NCBI RefSeq assembly: GCF_000247695.1
Contig: NW_004624842.1
Span: forward strand, 5,225,108 to 5,289,107
Reading direction: 5' to 3'
DNA length: 64,000 bases
From: Heterocephalus glaber
Taxonomy: Eukaryota > Chordata > Mammalia > Rodentia > Bathyergidae
The position numbers and the translations under genes were made by a program. The stretch's first letter is position 1. Every line of letters starts with the position of its first letter. The notes under the pieces were generated by a model. That model searched no databases. It was given only the letters and a program-made list of their open reading frames with translations, and was not told where the DNA came from. Of the stretch, positions 11,891-29,939 are shown one piece after another.

Positions 11891-12250
11891 CGGCCGGTCA
11901 CACCACTATGGATGGGTGGTGCGAAATGGGAGAAGTTGGTGAGGGAACAAGTCTAAGTGAATAAAATCATGGTGTCCTAAGGCAGGACAGAACAGAAGGG
12001 AGAGGGAGTGGCAGATTCTAAAATCATTTTAGAGGTGGGCACAGACTTAAGTGAGAAGCTTAAGAAAAAGTACAGACTACAATCTACTACTGGATGGTAA
12101 ATGGGTCACAATTACTTGGCACTTCAGCCAGCAAGGAACACTCATGGGCACTAGCACATCTGACCCTCTCTGGCACTCCCAATGGCCACTTTTTACCATT
12201 TAAGCTGAGGAAACTAAGGCCCGTACAGATGAGTATTAGATACCCTGGAC

Positions 12251-12328
12251 CAGTGGTGGCGAACCTATGGTACCCATGTTGCAGCAGGCTGTTTATCATT
12301 AAAAACTCTAAAAGGTTTGCCATCACTG
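12251..12328. mobile_element. hAT-like MITE, copy 1
   Basis: Terminal inverted repeats cagtggtggcgaacct and aggtttgccatcactg (14 of 16 match as inverted repeats), 78 bp long, with 8-bp flanks ccctggac / ccctagac. The 8-bp target duplication is the hAT signature. Related to 36500-36579. No transposase. Confidence 0.7.
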
Positions 12329-12457
12329 CCCTAGACAGTGTCCTGTGGGAGAGAGAAGTAAAGAAGGTCAAGACAGAAGTGGTTCATCAGACCAGCTTTA
12401 TAGTGGGCGGAAGGGCCAGGATACTATCATGCAAAAAACAAACCATCTCATCTCAAA

Positions 12458-12817
12458 ACAGGCTGGATCCAATCTCTTTATTGTTAAGGTCTCCGTCCTA
12501 TACCAACCCCCTCCAAACCTATAGAAAAACCCTAAGCCTAGGAATGTCCTGGGGAGGGAAGGCAGAGTGTGGGGAGATCTCTGTGCTCTGCCCTCAGGCC
12601 TGGACAGTACAGACAGGGAGGGTCATGGGGAAGGGGTAGCCGATAACTCCACCTGCAGAAGATGTGGCACTGGCCTGGGATGCATGGGGGAAAGGAGTGC
12701 CTGCTGCCAGCTTTCCTCTGGTACCCGCTACAAGTTGGCATCCAGGGGGTGGGTGCCTGGCTTGAGGCCTTGGACAGTGATGCCCTTCTCCTGCTGGTGG
12801 CCATTGCTCCTGTCAGG
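12458..12817 (-). other. RALY: RALY terminal 3'UTR exon
   Basis: A strong pyrimidine-tract acceptor (ttgtctctctgtttctcag, 12818-12836) precedes CCTGACAGGAGCAATGG. The exon runs to the poly(A) signal AATAAA on the minus strand at 12482-12477; cleavage is inferred near 12455-12462, before a T/G-rich stretch. Confidence 0.8.
12477..12482 (-). terminator. Poly(A) signal AATAAA of RALY
   Basis: On the minus strand AATAAAGAGATTGGATCC is followed by a GT/T-rich stretch (tggtttgttttttg). It lies 335 nt after the start of the terminal exon. Confidence 0.75.
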
Positions 12818-14104
12818 CTGAGAAACAGAGAGACAAAGAAGAGACTAAGGCTCACAGGAAGGGACCCGGGGTAGGAAAGAAGGTGGAATGATGTCTGCAG
12901 ACAGATATGCCTGCACTACGGCTCTGGCCTTGTAATATGATCACGTTTTTGGCTATGGAACCATAGAGAGCCTCCACCCCTTCCTGAGCCTCCATGTCCT
13001 CACCTGAGCAAGCCCCTTACACTTATCTGTGAACTAGCTTCCAAAGTAAAACTTAGCTTCCCAGGTAATACATGTCATAAAATTCTAAGAGGAAAGACTA
13101 CACATGAAGAATTTTCTAAACTGTTCTGGAAGCTTTTGCTGATGGAGTACTTAACAGCATGAATGGGTCATGTATCAAGACACCCCTGGGAGCACTGGTA
13201 TTTTGAGATTTTCTTCTACCAATCCCATCTTATTCTGAACATGGCCCCAAGGGAATGGGTCAGACCGTGGGCAGAGCTAGGCATGACCTGGCTTTCTTCT
13301 AGATTAGAGCAGTACAAGGTGGTGGACAGGGGCCAGATAGTGAGCTTTGAGGCTGCACACCACTGGGTTCAAACCTAAGTTCCACCTATCACTACCTTGG
13401 GATCCTGTGAGATATATGACATCTCCCTGCACCCTCAGTGCCTCAGTTTCCATGTCTGTAATACTGGCACAATCCTAACCTTGCAGCAGAGTTGAAGATG
13501 AAATCAGATAAAGAAGGTGTAGCTCCTGTCACACAGGGCATTTTCTCCACGCAACAGGATCAAGTCCAAGCCCCTAAGCCTAGCACAGAACATACTTCAC
13601 AATCATCACCCTGTGATGACAAACAGTGTCTTCTCACTACTGTGCAGAGGTAGACTACATACAGCACAGGAGGCTCTTGGCCTCACCACACTCCCAGGAC
13701 TGTCAGAGCACCATGTCTCTGCTAAGGCTATTCCCTCAGTGCAGAATGCCACTCCATCAATCATGAGTAGGTTGTTCACTTGAGCTTCCCTCTATTGTCC
13801 TGCTCACACTGGTTTGCAACAGTTTGTCTTTCTCTCAGGCAAGGAGCTCCTTAAGGATAAAAAAAAAAGCAACATGGCTCCGAGTGTGCTGAGAACTCTT
13901 ACTGGGTGGGCCTAGCTGTGCACTGTATGATGGCACCTGGTCCTCCACCTGTCAGGCTCCTGCCACAGAGGAATGTGGCAAAATGGCTACAGGTGGAAGG
14001 ACCTTCACTCCTGAGTATAGCGCTAGCTTACCAGGTCTGTTTCAGGGAAAAAGGATACCCTTCACTTCACTGCTTCCCTCCCTCTGCTCCCAGGACCACC
14101 ATAC
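12818..14104 (-). other. RALY last intron
   Basis: Intron between the stop-codon exon and the 3'UTR exon. It holds a MIR at about 13330-13510; nothing else recognised. Confidence 0.85.
13330..13510 (+). repeat. MIR fossil
   Basis: Contains gaggctgcacaccactgggt, then tcaaacctaagttccacct and tgcctcagtttccatgtct in MIR order. Confidence 0.7.
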
Positions 14105-14108
14105 CTGC

Positions 14109-20412
<6,304 letters not shown>

Positions 20413-21156
20413 TTACAACATCTAGCCTCCTGTTTCCACATCTTGTTTTCTTGTTGTATTACCAAGGCTTGCCACTTACTGGCTATTTCATGCTAGATGC
20501 TTTATCTTTATGTATGTTCCTTTATTTGGTATTCACATAACTAGATCCACATATTTGTACATAGGAAGAATCTAACATTCTGAGAGTTCACAATACTGGT
20601 GAATAATAGCTAGTGAATGGGACTGTCTAGTCTGCTTGACTTAATTCTTTTAAGCCCACAACATCTTTAACACTCGTCTCAAACGTTACCCCTATTTAGA
20701 ATCTAGATTTCAAGATTTTTCTACATGTTCTTTCTGTTCCTTCAGTGTAAAACTATAACAGAGGACACATGGTAACTCAAGTTCTATAATGCTTGTTCCA
20801 GAATAACAGTATATTACAAAAATTGCTTAGTCTGATACAGACATGGACAAAGCTATGACTGTCTTTATTGGTACCGTTGTTTTGAAAAAAGTATTTAAGT
20901 CTTGGCACTCACTGTGAACAAAATGTGGCATATGATATAGAGAATAATCCTCAGACCCCAAGAGTGAATATTGTCATTATTTTTTACAGAAATTTGAGGC
21001 TCTAGTCAAGATCATTAACTTACCAGTAACAGACATTCAAACACAGGTCAATTGGTTTCTAAAGCCATTTCCCTCAGCTTCATCACTCTGCTTCCCAAGT
21101 TAAAGCCAATTTAAATATCTTAGCATGATGGCATATTTATCTGAAAGTTATTATTA

Positions 21157-21238
21157 TTTTTTTGGTACCGGGGATCAAACTTGGGCCCTTGTGCTTGCAC
21201 AGCAGGCGGTGAAACCACCGAGCTAAATCCCTGGCCCT
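21157..21238 (-). mobile_element. ID SINE
   Basis: T-run then ggtaccggggatcaaactt ... gagctaaatccctggccc. One of the few ID copies lying in the sense direction of RALY. Confidence 0.9.
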
Positions 21239-23711
21239 GAAAATTATTTTTAGTGATTATCATTTTTAATTACACAGTCAAAATTTTGTTCCGTGTCTTA
21301 GAGATGAATTTTCAGCTAGGCTTTTGTTTTCTACACTGTGGCAATGACTTTTACCCCGAAGATCCCCCAGCCCTTACCCCAGGGGTTACAGCTGGGCACA
21401 AGCTTCAAAGAGAAAGAGAAGGCTCACCTTCATTAGAAAAGGTATACAGTTAAGCCTTGGCCTTTGTACTCCTTGTCCCAGTCTTATGCTCATGTGCATG
21501 GGTTGTTGAAACTCCAATCTCAATCTAGAGCCATTTCACAAGGTGCTAAAGCCCCCTAGCATATAAAGAAACTCATCACCCTGACAGCTCATTTACCTAA
21601 AATGGGCTAGAGAGGTCATCTTTTCAGTAAATTCAGTGGAGAAGAGTGTAAGTTGGGGAAGGAAATCTGTTAAGCTTTTGTTCCACCAGGATAGAAACCT
21701 CTTTTTTTTTCTCCCAGATGCTCCCAGACTGGAAATTGGCATGTTCTGATCAGCAGGTGGCACTGTTTACAAGGAACTCACAGGCTGTACCAGAGATTTG
21801 GGATTCTGACAGTTCCTACAGCTGGGTTTGCATTAAGCTCAATGGACATACTGGGGACAGGCATGGAACATTCTAAAGCAAGGAGACTGAAGGGTAATAT
21901 TGCTACCGATAAAGGGCCTGGTATCGGCTTTGGGACTTGGAACTGACAGACACCTGTTACTCAATTTATCTTTAGACCCAATAATTAGCATTTATAAACC
22001 AGTAAAGGACACACAGGAGACAAACCATAAAAACATCTAACACTGTCCATACACAGCAGGAAATGCTCAATGCAATGTTAGTTTCCTCAGACTCCCCATT
22101 CTTCACAGTTCTGACAAGTCCCTCTACCTGGATGACAAGTGACTCAAGGATTAATTCCTTATACATTTACCAGTATATACAAAAAGTTTGTGGGTGCCTG
22201 TATGAACACAGATGACTGGTTCTGTTCAGAGCTGATGCCAGAGATGCCAGTTGATTTGGCTGATGGGAGCCAACCAGGTCTGTGCTGTGGACTGAGACGG
22301 AAGAGACGGAGTGATGATGGTTCAGAGACCTGCTGATGACTGCTGGCTCTGCCACTGCCCTAGCAGGGACACGACAGTTTTGAGTTCCCTCAGACCTCTG
22401 CCAGGGGCCTCTACCACCACTGAGCAGGAAGCATTTGCTGAGCACCTCAGCTTGGTAGTGTGAAGGGATTAGCACTCACTTTTTGCTGTTGAGTAGTCTT
22501 TCAGGTTTGGTCCTACTCAGTCTTTTTATCTCATTACCTGGCGTCTGGGAAAATGTACATAAAAGAACTTTGCAAACTGTTAGGTCCTTACAAGATTAAT
22601 TATTCTGACCATAGTGCTTCTCATTCTGTTAACACTGTCACTCGTGGGCCCATTATGGATGAAGGTCAAGGTCAAACTAGAGCACATTTTGTATTATGCC
22701 AAAGAGAATCAGCCAGGAGCCCTATCACATGAAGGTCTGTTTGCTAATCTGTAGGAAAAAAAAACAACAAAAAACTCAGGAAATGTATCTTCTAGGTGAG
22801 GAATCTGCCAGGCTAAGGAGAAAAGTCCACCTGGAACATGCTCTTAGGCACCCACCTAACCAGCCCCCAGTCTGCAACCTGCATAGTAATGGAACTTTAA
22901 AAAGTTAGAATTGCTTCCTTTAGACACAAGTGGCTTCTCCAAACTTAGACCTAGGGCATAAATGCCGTTCTCTCTCCTCCTCAGCCCAGATGAACAGACA
23001 GAATATGCACGTGCTGGCACCAAGAAGTCAGGGTCCAGGAGAGATAAAAGAAACACAGAGAAGTCTATTGTCTCACTGTATTCCCCCTTCCCTCTGGTCC
23101 TTGCTATAAAAGGTTCAAACACCTATATCTAGTGAGATAGTGATTTGATGCGAAACAAGGCCCTTCTATCTCCTTGGAGTTAGCCACCTTTGGTTTGGTC
23201 AGCAGGAAACAAACAGACCTGAGCATGTGGACCTGAGTGGCCAATAACAAACCCACTTTTAAGACCCACACAATCCTTTGGAGGATTGTGCTGCTGCTGT
23301 ATAGATGCCCTAACCCCAAAAGGACAATCATCTGTGGGGGTGTGGTAAAACTTGAATGACTACCCATATGCATTTCAAAGTGAGAAATGGAGTTAGGAAC
23401 AGGAAATGAAAAGGAAGTGGGATCCACACTATGTCTCCTTGAACTGGCGAGTTGAGGTACAGAAATCCTAAGAGTTCAAGAATTCTAAATATAGACATGT
23501 TTCTTCTAGTTATTATAACTATCTCAATTTGTGAGCTTTGCTTACAGCCTTCAAGTATTTAGACATATGGTGCAGGGTGTCCATTTGTACTCTTACTTTG
23601 TCCTGTAATGTAGAAGGCAGACTTGACAAAGTGTTTAATAAATGTTAGGAGAACGTGATGATATTCTGCCAGGAAATGATGAGAAGGGGCTGGCAGGCTT
23701 TCCTTAAATGG

Positions 23712-23751
23712 CGGGACTGGGGGCGGGGGGGCGCAGAGACGGGGGACAGGG
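23712..23751 (+). other. G-quadruplex-capable run
   Basis: Five G-tracts (3, 5, 7, 5 and 3 G) separated by loops of 1-9 bases on the plus strand, i.e. the RALY template strand. Confidence 0.7.
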
Positions 23752-24365
23752 ACAACACACACAGAGGTCCCAGGCACCTTTCTTCTATTCTCTGACTCAA
23801 AACCCCACGTTCACAGCAACCACCCCTCAACTCAAAACCCTCCTCCACTCTATATTTTTCTTCCTCCTACTTTAGAATAGGAACCCTAAAAAATACTGAT
23901 ATCCTATTCGGCAGAAGGTGCTTAACTTGATAGGCTATTTTCTTCCCTGGCCCAACCTGCCTCACAGACCAGATGTAAAAGAGAGCAAGGTATCTGCAGT
24001 TCCAGAGCCTGGGCTTAGCCATGAACTGAGAGGTGGGTGGCAGAACTGTTCTTGGTGGTAATGATGGGGAACGAAGAGAGAAAACCAGGTGCATTTCTAG
24101 AGACTTCTCCAAGGTCAGATTAGCAGGGACCTTGGGTAAATACAAAGTTTATATGCTTTCACTCTGGTGAAGAGAGAAAAAGGGACTTGGCCAGGATGTC
24201 ACAGTTAACTCACTCAACGGCATAGCCAAGACTACCCCAAGATCCTCTAGGCCCAGGATTTTTATATTCTATTTTTTCTTTTAGGTTAGTACAAGACAGT
24301 CCCCCCACAGCACCCCTCTCAGGAGTTGGAAGAGGACACAGTATCAGAAAAAATGGGGCTGGGCT

Positions 24366-24462
24366 GGGCCGGGCCGGGGATTTAGCTCAGTGGTTTCGCC
24401 GCCTGCTGTGCAAGCGCAAAGACCGGAGGTTCGATCCTGGTACCAAAAAAAAAAAAAAAAAA
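24366..24462 (+). mobile_element. ID SINE
   Basis: gggccggggatttagctcag ... ggttcgatcctggtacc and A tail; flanked by aaatggggctg on both sides (24350-24360 and 24470-24480). Confidence 0.92.
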
Positions 24463-24834
24463 CAAAGAAGAAATGGGGCTGCTACTCTGGTAAAAGTGTT
24501 TACCTTTACCTGGGAGAGAAACAATGGCTGCATAAAAGCTGCAGCCTTAAGCGAATTAAAACCCACCAGGCTCTGAAATGCAATTTACATCTCAAAAGGA
24601 TGCGCTGGCTTCTCCAGGCTAGTAAGTACCAAAGAAATTTGGCAAAAACTATTTCTCAGTTGAAAAGTTCAAACAGAAACGTTTTAGAGCCAAGCCTAAA
24701 CATGTTTAAAAAAAAAAAAAAAGTGATGGGAGCTTTGCAAAAGCAGAGGCCCTAAAAGGAACCACCAACCCTAAACTCTGGGTAAATGAAACCCCAATGA
24801 GCCATCCTAGTAAAAAAAAAGTCTCTAATTCTGA

Positions 24835-24990
24835 GTGCTAATTCTATGTCCGAGGCTTTACATATTTCACCCCATTTATTCCTCACAACAGTTTGTGAGG
24901 AGGTATTCTAGATAGGGAAACTCAAGAGAGGCTCAAAGAGGTAATAAAGTAATTGGTTAACAGAGCAAAGCCAGAACTAGAACTCAGGTC
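24835..24990 (-). repeat. MIR fossil
   Basis: tttcaccccatttattcctc then acaacagtttgtgaggagg, agatagggaaactcaagag, and agccagaactagaactcagg in reverse MIR order. Confidence 0.8.
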
Positions 24991-25230
24991 TGTATGACTA
25001 CAAGAACAAACCTGTGGGGCAAAACTGTGTATGAATACATATGCCTTGGGTATTGATTTCCAGGTCAGCCACACACCCTCTCTTTGGTCCTTGCCTTCTC
25101 CATTTCTACTACAATTCCTCATATTTGTATTAAGACTTCTGTGAACAAAGCCAGCTATGTCTGCTATGGTATATGTTCACTCTCTTCCTCAAACTCTATG
25201 TCGAAACCTAATCCTCAATGTGACGGGGGG

Positions 25231-25610
25231 TTGACAAGTTTAACGAATTTCTGCTGGTTTGAACCACCAGTGCTTACATGCATGACTGGCCCATGGGGGG
25301 AGGGTTACCACCAGATGGAACTGTCCCATGCAGCCTAATAGAATAGTCATGCATGTACCACCAGTGGTTCGGAGCCACCTGGCAGCGAGACATGAATTAA
25401 GTATGGCCCTGTCCTGAACATGTTAATAAGATTAGTAGATAGATGTCAATCATGCCCGGCTGCCTAGTGGCCAGATGCCTCTGGACCAGAGAGGCCCTGG
25501 ACAAAGATCTAATTGCTTGGCTTTCTCCAGAAAGTCTCTCCATCACTAACAGCTCTTTCTCTATTAAACCACTCTGGATGTTCCCAGAGTTACTTAAAAG
25601 CATTGGGCAG
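25231..25610 (-). repeat. Unnamed interspersed repeat inserted in the LTR
   Basis: A 380-bp block that breaks the LTR consensus order. Its right half (about 25395-25610) is homologous, in inverted orientation, to 27160-27390: shared motifs include ctggagaaagccaagcaatt versus ctggagaaagccaggcaatt and gtccagggcct. Family not recognised. Confidence 0.65.
25251..25385. repeat. Imperfect inverted repeat
   Basis: Left arm (about 25251-25287) ends tacatgcatgact; right arm (about 25345-25385) starts agtcatgcatgta. Both arms also share ccaccagtg / cactggtgg, leaving a loop of roughly 57 bases. Confidence 0.7.
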
Positions 25611-26040
25611 TGAGGCCTTTGGGAGGTGAGTAGGGGCCAAAGTCTTCATGAATGGGTTTAGTGCCCTCATTGGCCCCAGAGGGCTGATCTGCCCTTTCCA
25701 CCATGTGGGGACAGCAAAAAGACAGCTATCACCAAACCAGTAAGCAGGCCTTCACCAGAGGCTGACTGGTGGTGCCTTTATTTTGAACTCCTTAGCCTCT
25801 AAAAAATGTAAGAAATTTCTCCTTTATAAAAAAAATTATATTTCTCCATTTTTCATTTTTGTTTAAATCTTGATCTCTGATACTATAAAAATCAATAAAA
25901 GATTGCTCATGTATTCCCAAAAATATTTAAGTTTAAGAGGCAAAAGAACAGATCACTTAGCTAGGTGAGAAAGTACCACTTAAAAGTTGATAATTATTTG
26001 ACAGAATTGTTTTTGTCTTTGATTTTAAATGCATGAGTGT

Positions 26041-26290
26041 CTTTTTAAATTTTATTTTTATTAATGTCTTAACTGTATAAAATATATTTTCATACATGCA
26101 TATTTTGCTCATATTCATTTTCCCTGTTACTACTCTTCCTTTTACATCCCCTCCTGCCTTTAGTCCCGTCTTTTTACCTAACAATAATCTCCCTTTCACT
26201 TTCCTGCTATCTTTTATTTTTTAGGATTCCACATATTAGAGAAATCATGCAATATCTGTTTTGAGTCTGGCTTATTTCACTTAACATGGT
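26041..26290 (-). mobile_element. L1 3' fragment, part 1
   Basis: Reverse-sense L1 3' end: gattccacatattagagaa, gagtctggcttatttcactt match the usual 3' end of mammalian L1. Interrupted by an LTR and continued at 26656. The stretch 25821-26040 is AT-rich and may also belong to it. Confidence 0.75.
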
Positions 26291-26655
26291 TGTTATGGCT
26301 TATGTCTAGATGTCCCCCTAAAGCCTCATGCAGTCACAGGAGGGGCTTTTCAGAGGTGGCTGGATCTAAGGTGTGTGATGCTGATTAAGGGCGTCCACCC
26401 AAAATGCAGGTAGCCTGGAAGGGATAAAAGGGAGAGAGGAAAGGCAGTCCTGGTGCTTGCGCCTTGTTGCCTTCTGTCTACCCTTCTTTGCCATGGACTG
26501 TTTCTCCTCTGGGATGTCCCTCTGCCATGCCACACTGCCTTGGAGCTACAGGACTATGAACTCTACAACTCTACAAACTGTGAGCTACAATAAACCCTTC
26601 CTCCTTTAACTTTAGGTGTCAGATATTTTGTTTCAGCAACAAGAAAAGTAAGATA
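26291..26655 (+). mobile_element. MaLR-like solo LTR (copy A of a local family)
   Basis: Begins tgttatggcttatgtctag, has ctgtgagctacaataaaccc (poly(A) signal) and ends with cagcaacaagaaaagtaaga. Related to the copies at 31446-31823 and 60897-61302. It splits an L1. Confidence 0.75.
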
Positions 26656-26736
26656 GTGATGATTTCCGGTTCTAGTTTCCTGCAAATGAAATTATTTCAT
26701 TCTTTTCAACTGAATAATCTTCCACTGTATGGAAAA
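26656..26736 (-). mobile_element. L1 3' fragment, part 2
   Basis: gtttcctgcaaatgaaatta, tttcattcttttcaactgaa and taatcttccactgtatgg continue the L1 reading broken at 26290. Confidence 0.75.
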
Positions 26737-26798
26737 ATGTTTGTTGTTTATAAACCACCCAGTGGTTTGTTAGGACAGCGTGAAAAGACTAAGACAAT
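26737..26798 (+). mobile_element. Old ERVL-MaLR-type LTR, right end
   Basis: gtttgttgtttataaaccac, ccagtggtttgttaggacag and aaaagactaagacaa are the expected 3' end of the LTR begun at 25162. Confidence 0.7.
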
Positions 26799-27159
26799 AT
26801 CCTTTCTCTTGACATCATTAGTGCAATTTTATAGATTGAAAAAAAAAGCCAAGGATCAGCAAAGTGACTTACTTAAGGTCAACCAGTTAGTAAGGGGAGT
26901 GGCCAGAGAACTTGCTTGAGACCTGATACCACTGCCTCAACGGCTGTCCTATGCCTCTGATTCTGCCCTGTCACCCCTCTGTCCATTCCATTCTGCCTCT
27001 CAGATCAAGTCATCTTTAAATGCTGGCCAGCACTGGCCCCGTTCTCCTGAAATATTCATCTCAAAGGAGGAGCTGTTATTCTTGGTCTTTGGTGCTAGTG
27101 CTGTCTAGATTCTGTGCTTCTGCTTGACCTGCGGACATATCGGGCTTTATTCTCGTGCA

Positions 27160-27390
27160 AGGAGATGAGAGTCACAGCAACCTCAGATGACCCTGGGGAC
27201 ATCTGGGTGGCTTAGAAGGACAATAGCTATCTGTGATGTGGAGACTATTTCTGGAGAAAGCCAGGCAATTATACAGATCAGTGTCCAGGGCCTCCTTGGT
27301 CCAGAGACTCCTGGTTACAGGCGGCCAGGGATGACAGAACATCTATTCATCTCATTAAACTCACCAAGTCCCACTCATTAACACTGCCCA
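27160..27390 (+). repeat. Second copy of the unnamed repeat family
   Basis: accctggggacatctgggtg, ctggagaaagccaggcaatt, gtccagggcctccttggtc and catctattcatctcattaa parallel the reverse complement of 25395-25610. Family not recognised; coding potential is not convincing. Confidence 0.65.
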
Positions 27391-27934
27391 AATGATCACT
27401 ATTGGCCAGACTGGACTAATTTCCCAAGGAGTGCTCTTCAACTGCTGACCATTTCCATTCCCATAAGAAATCTCAGCTCCTAGTTTGCCATACACAGAGG
27501 GCTCCTAGAAGGGTGAAAGTATAAGGGGTGCCAGTTACAGGACCAGAAGGCTTGGCCTTGGCTCTGTTCTTGGTTCGGTGATCTTAAGTCATGTAATTTC
27601 TCCAGGCCTATCACCCTTATTCTGAAAAGAGATACCACTTTCCCTGATCACCTTTCAGATCTGATACAAGACTCAAACAGGCTAATCAATGTAAAAGTGC
27701 TCTGTTGCATCTGTAACAAATTATAAAGGATACAGGATTATACCTATTTTTATTATCACTCAATTCCTATCTCCTTCAGTCATTCAACAAGCATTTTCTG
27801 AGTGCTGGCCCTGTGGAGATACTGGGAAACAGTATGTTCAGAGGCCTCATGCTCTACTTGTCAAGAAGCCCTCTTTCCAGAAAACTTTTCTTTTTTAACT
27901 GTTTCTGAATAACAAAGAAAAATGCAAACAAAAT

Positions 27935-28095
27935 AGCACAATAGTACAGACTCTGCAGTCAAAAAGGACTGAGTTCCAAATTCTTCCCTATCACTTAAGA
28001 ACTGTCCCCTTGGCCATGTCCCTTAACCTCACTCTACCTCAGCTTCCAAACAGGAATTGTATACCAACCTTCCAGGACTAGAGATAACATGTATG
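27935..28095 (+). repeat. MIR fossil
   Basis: acagactctgcagtcaaaaa, gttccaaattcttccctatc, ttggccatgtcccttaacct in MIR order. Confidence 0.7.
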
Positions 28096-28157
28096 AGATG
28101 TAATCAAAATATAGGATAAGTAAAATTTTAAAAATTATCAGAGTAAAAGAATTGCCA

Positions 28158-28242
28158 GGGCTGGGGATTTAGCTCAGTGGCACCACGCCTGTCTCCCAAG
28201 CACAAGGTCCTGAGTTCATTTCCTGGTACCAAAAAAAAAAAA
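28158..28242 (+). mobile_element. ID SINE
   Basis: gggctggggatttagctcag ... gttcatttcctggtacc, A tail. Lies 140 bp from a second ID in the same orientation. Confidence 0.92.
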
Positions 28243-28382
28243 GACACATTGCCATTAACTCCCCTCAAAATATTACCCCTTGGTTTGAAAATACTTATTC
28301 CATCGTTCTTGTCAATTCTGAAGCAGTTCTGGGAGTCCTCTTTCATGTCTTTAAGAGGTATGATTAAAAAAAATACAGTGTA

Positions 28383-28469
28383 GGGCCAGGGATTTAGCTC
28401 AGTGGTTCCGGCACCTGCCTCGCAAGCACAAGGTCCCGAGTTCGATCCCTGGTACCAAAAAAAAAAAAA
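28383..28469 (+). mobile_element. ID SINE
   Basis: gggccagggatttagctcag ... gttcgatccctggtacc, A tail; flanks aaatacagtgtag / aaaacagtgaatg suggest target duplication. Confidence 0.92.
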
Positions 28470-29939
28470 CAGTGAATGTTGCTGCTGAGTGTCATCCAAT
28501 GGAAAAGTAGGCCCATAAAAACACTGTGATGTATCCTCATCCACTTTATTCACTGGATCTGACACCAAAGTCAGAAGGTGACTTTCGGCTCATCCTGAAA
28601 GTCAGTATGACCATGAAAGGTAAACGTTTTGAATCAATTCAGTACATCAAGGAAAGTACCACAGTGCAACTAAAGAGTCGAAAGAGGACTTTCAGAACTG
28701 CTTCAGAAAGTGGCAACAACAAAGTCAGGTGGAGTGCTGGGGTGGAGGGATAATGGCAATGTGTCTTTTACTGTAATAATTTTTAAAATTTAATCATTAT
28801 TATTGACTACCCCTTGCAAAACATGTCCAGTCTTAATGGCTGGCACCAGTAGGCAATCAAGAAAGTAGATACCCCAAATGCCCTATTAAAGCAGCCTGGT
28901 ACTCTAGGTCTTCCACATTTCCTAATGGTCTTTACCTATGTTGTCTCTCAGAGCAGCACACTTTGCCTGAGAATAAGGGAGTCAGTGGTATGGAGACCAC
29001 CCCCTTGTTCTAGAAGCTAGTACATAGAAAATTCAAAAAGGTGACCTGTCCCCCTATTCCAATATAGGACTGGGAGAGGAAAGAACACTGGCCAGGAAGG
29101 GTTCAAGGCCTTGCTAAGCCACTCTAACCCCTCAGTTGTACCACAAGGCTCTAGTCTTACACATACTATAACATTGGTATAAGTATCTGGTAGTTCCTGA
29201 ATGGTCAGCCCAAAGCAGAAGGGCTGGGTGGGCGCCTCAGTCATCTCTCCCCACAGCATGGTCTGGGTATACAGTATATCCTATTTGCCCTGCTTCTTTT
29301 ACACTAACTCTACCCCAACTGTGGCTTTAGGCTGAGGCTTAGCATCTTGTGAGAACTCTCCTCACAGCCCTGGGAAAAGGTAAAGTTGGAAACTTACAAA
29401 TGAATGTCAATTTCCTTATTTTTGCCAAAGAAGTCCTTTAAAAAATCTACCTATCCATCTAATCATAACGATAAAAATCCAAACACTGAGCTAGCTATGG
29501 GTCGGGTGTTAATTAACAAATGAACTGTTCATTTATTCATCCAGTAGTTGTCTGGTACCTAAGCAACTCCCAGTCCAGTAGGGAGCATCCACCATGGCCA
29601 CAATGCGCATGTGCAATGGGATGGAGTCCCCTGCCTCAGATACAAAATAAAGCAAGGTAGTATGGAAGATCAGAGAAGGTTTAGAAGCATCATAGGAGGT
29701 TCTACCAAAAGGAAATGTGTTTAAGATGAATTCACACTGGGTAGTGACAAAAGGTACAGCAGAAACAATGTATATATAAAATGTGCCCGCCTGCCCTGTC
29801 CCACAAGAATACAGTGCTGGGAAATAGGACAATGTCTTCATTGGTGCCTCCTGTTTGCTTGATAGATGCATACTTATGCTTGTCTTAAGGGAGCTCAAAA
29901 AACAACCATACAATTTTAACATGCATCAACTTTATACCA

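Larger units (their letters stand above)
7211..12457. other. Gene-free region between convergent EIF2S2 and RALY 3' ends
   Basis: About 5.2 kb with no coding exon. It contains a B1 plus ID (7651-7873), an ID-like relic (11163-11243), an L2 relic (about 9700-10480), a MIR-like stretch near 10750-10870, a purine-rich tract (11820-11890) and a hAT-like MITE (12251-12328). The rest is unrecognised. Confidence 0.8.
25162..25820 (+). mobile_element. Old ERVL-MaLR-type LTR, left part (interrupted)
   Basis: Starts tgctatggtatatgttcac and continues aaacctaatcctcaatgtga; after an inserted block (25231-25610) it resumes at gaggcctttgggaggtgag, then ccctttccaccatgtgggg and ends ctaaaaaatgtaagaaattt. The remaining 3' part is found at 26737-26798, after an L1. 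Confidence 0.7.

Noticed and set aside
12094..12639. A 181-aa open frame on the plus strand
   Set aside because: It crosses a hAT-like MITE and the antisense of the RALY 3'UTR; no conserved domain seen.
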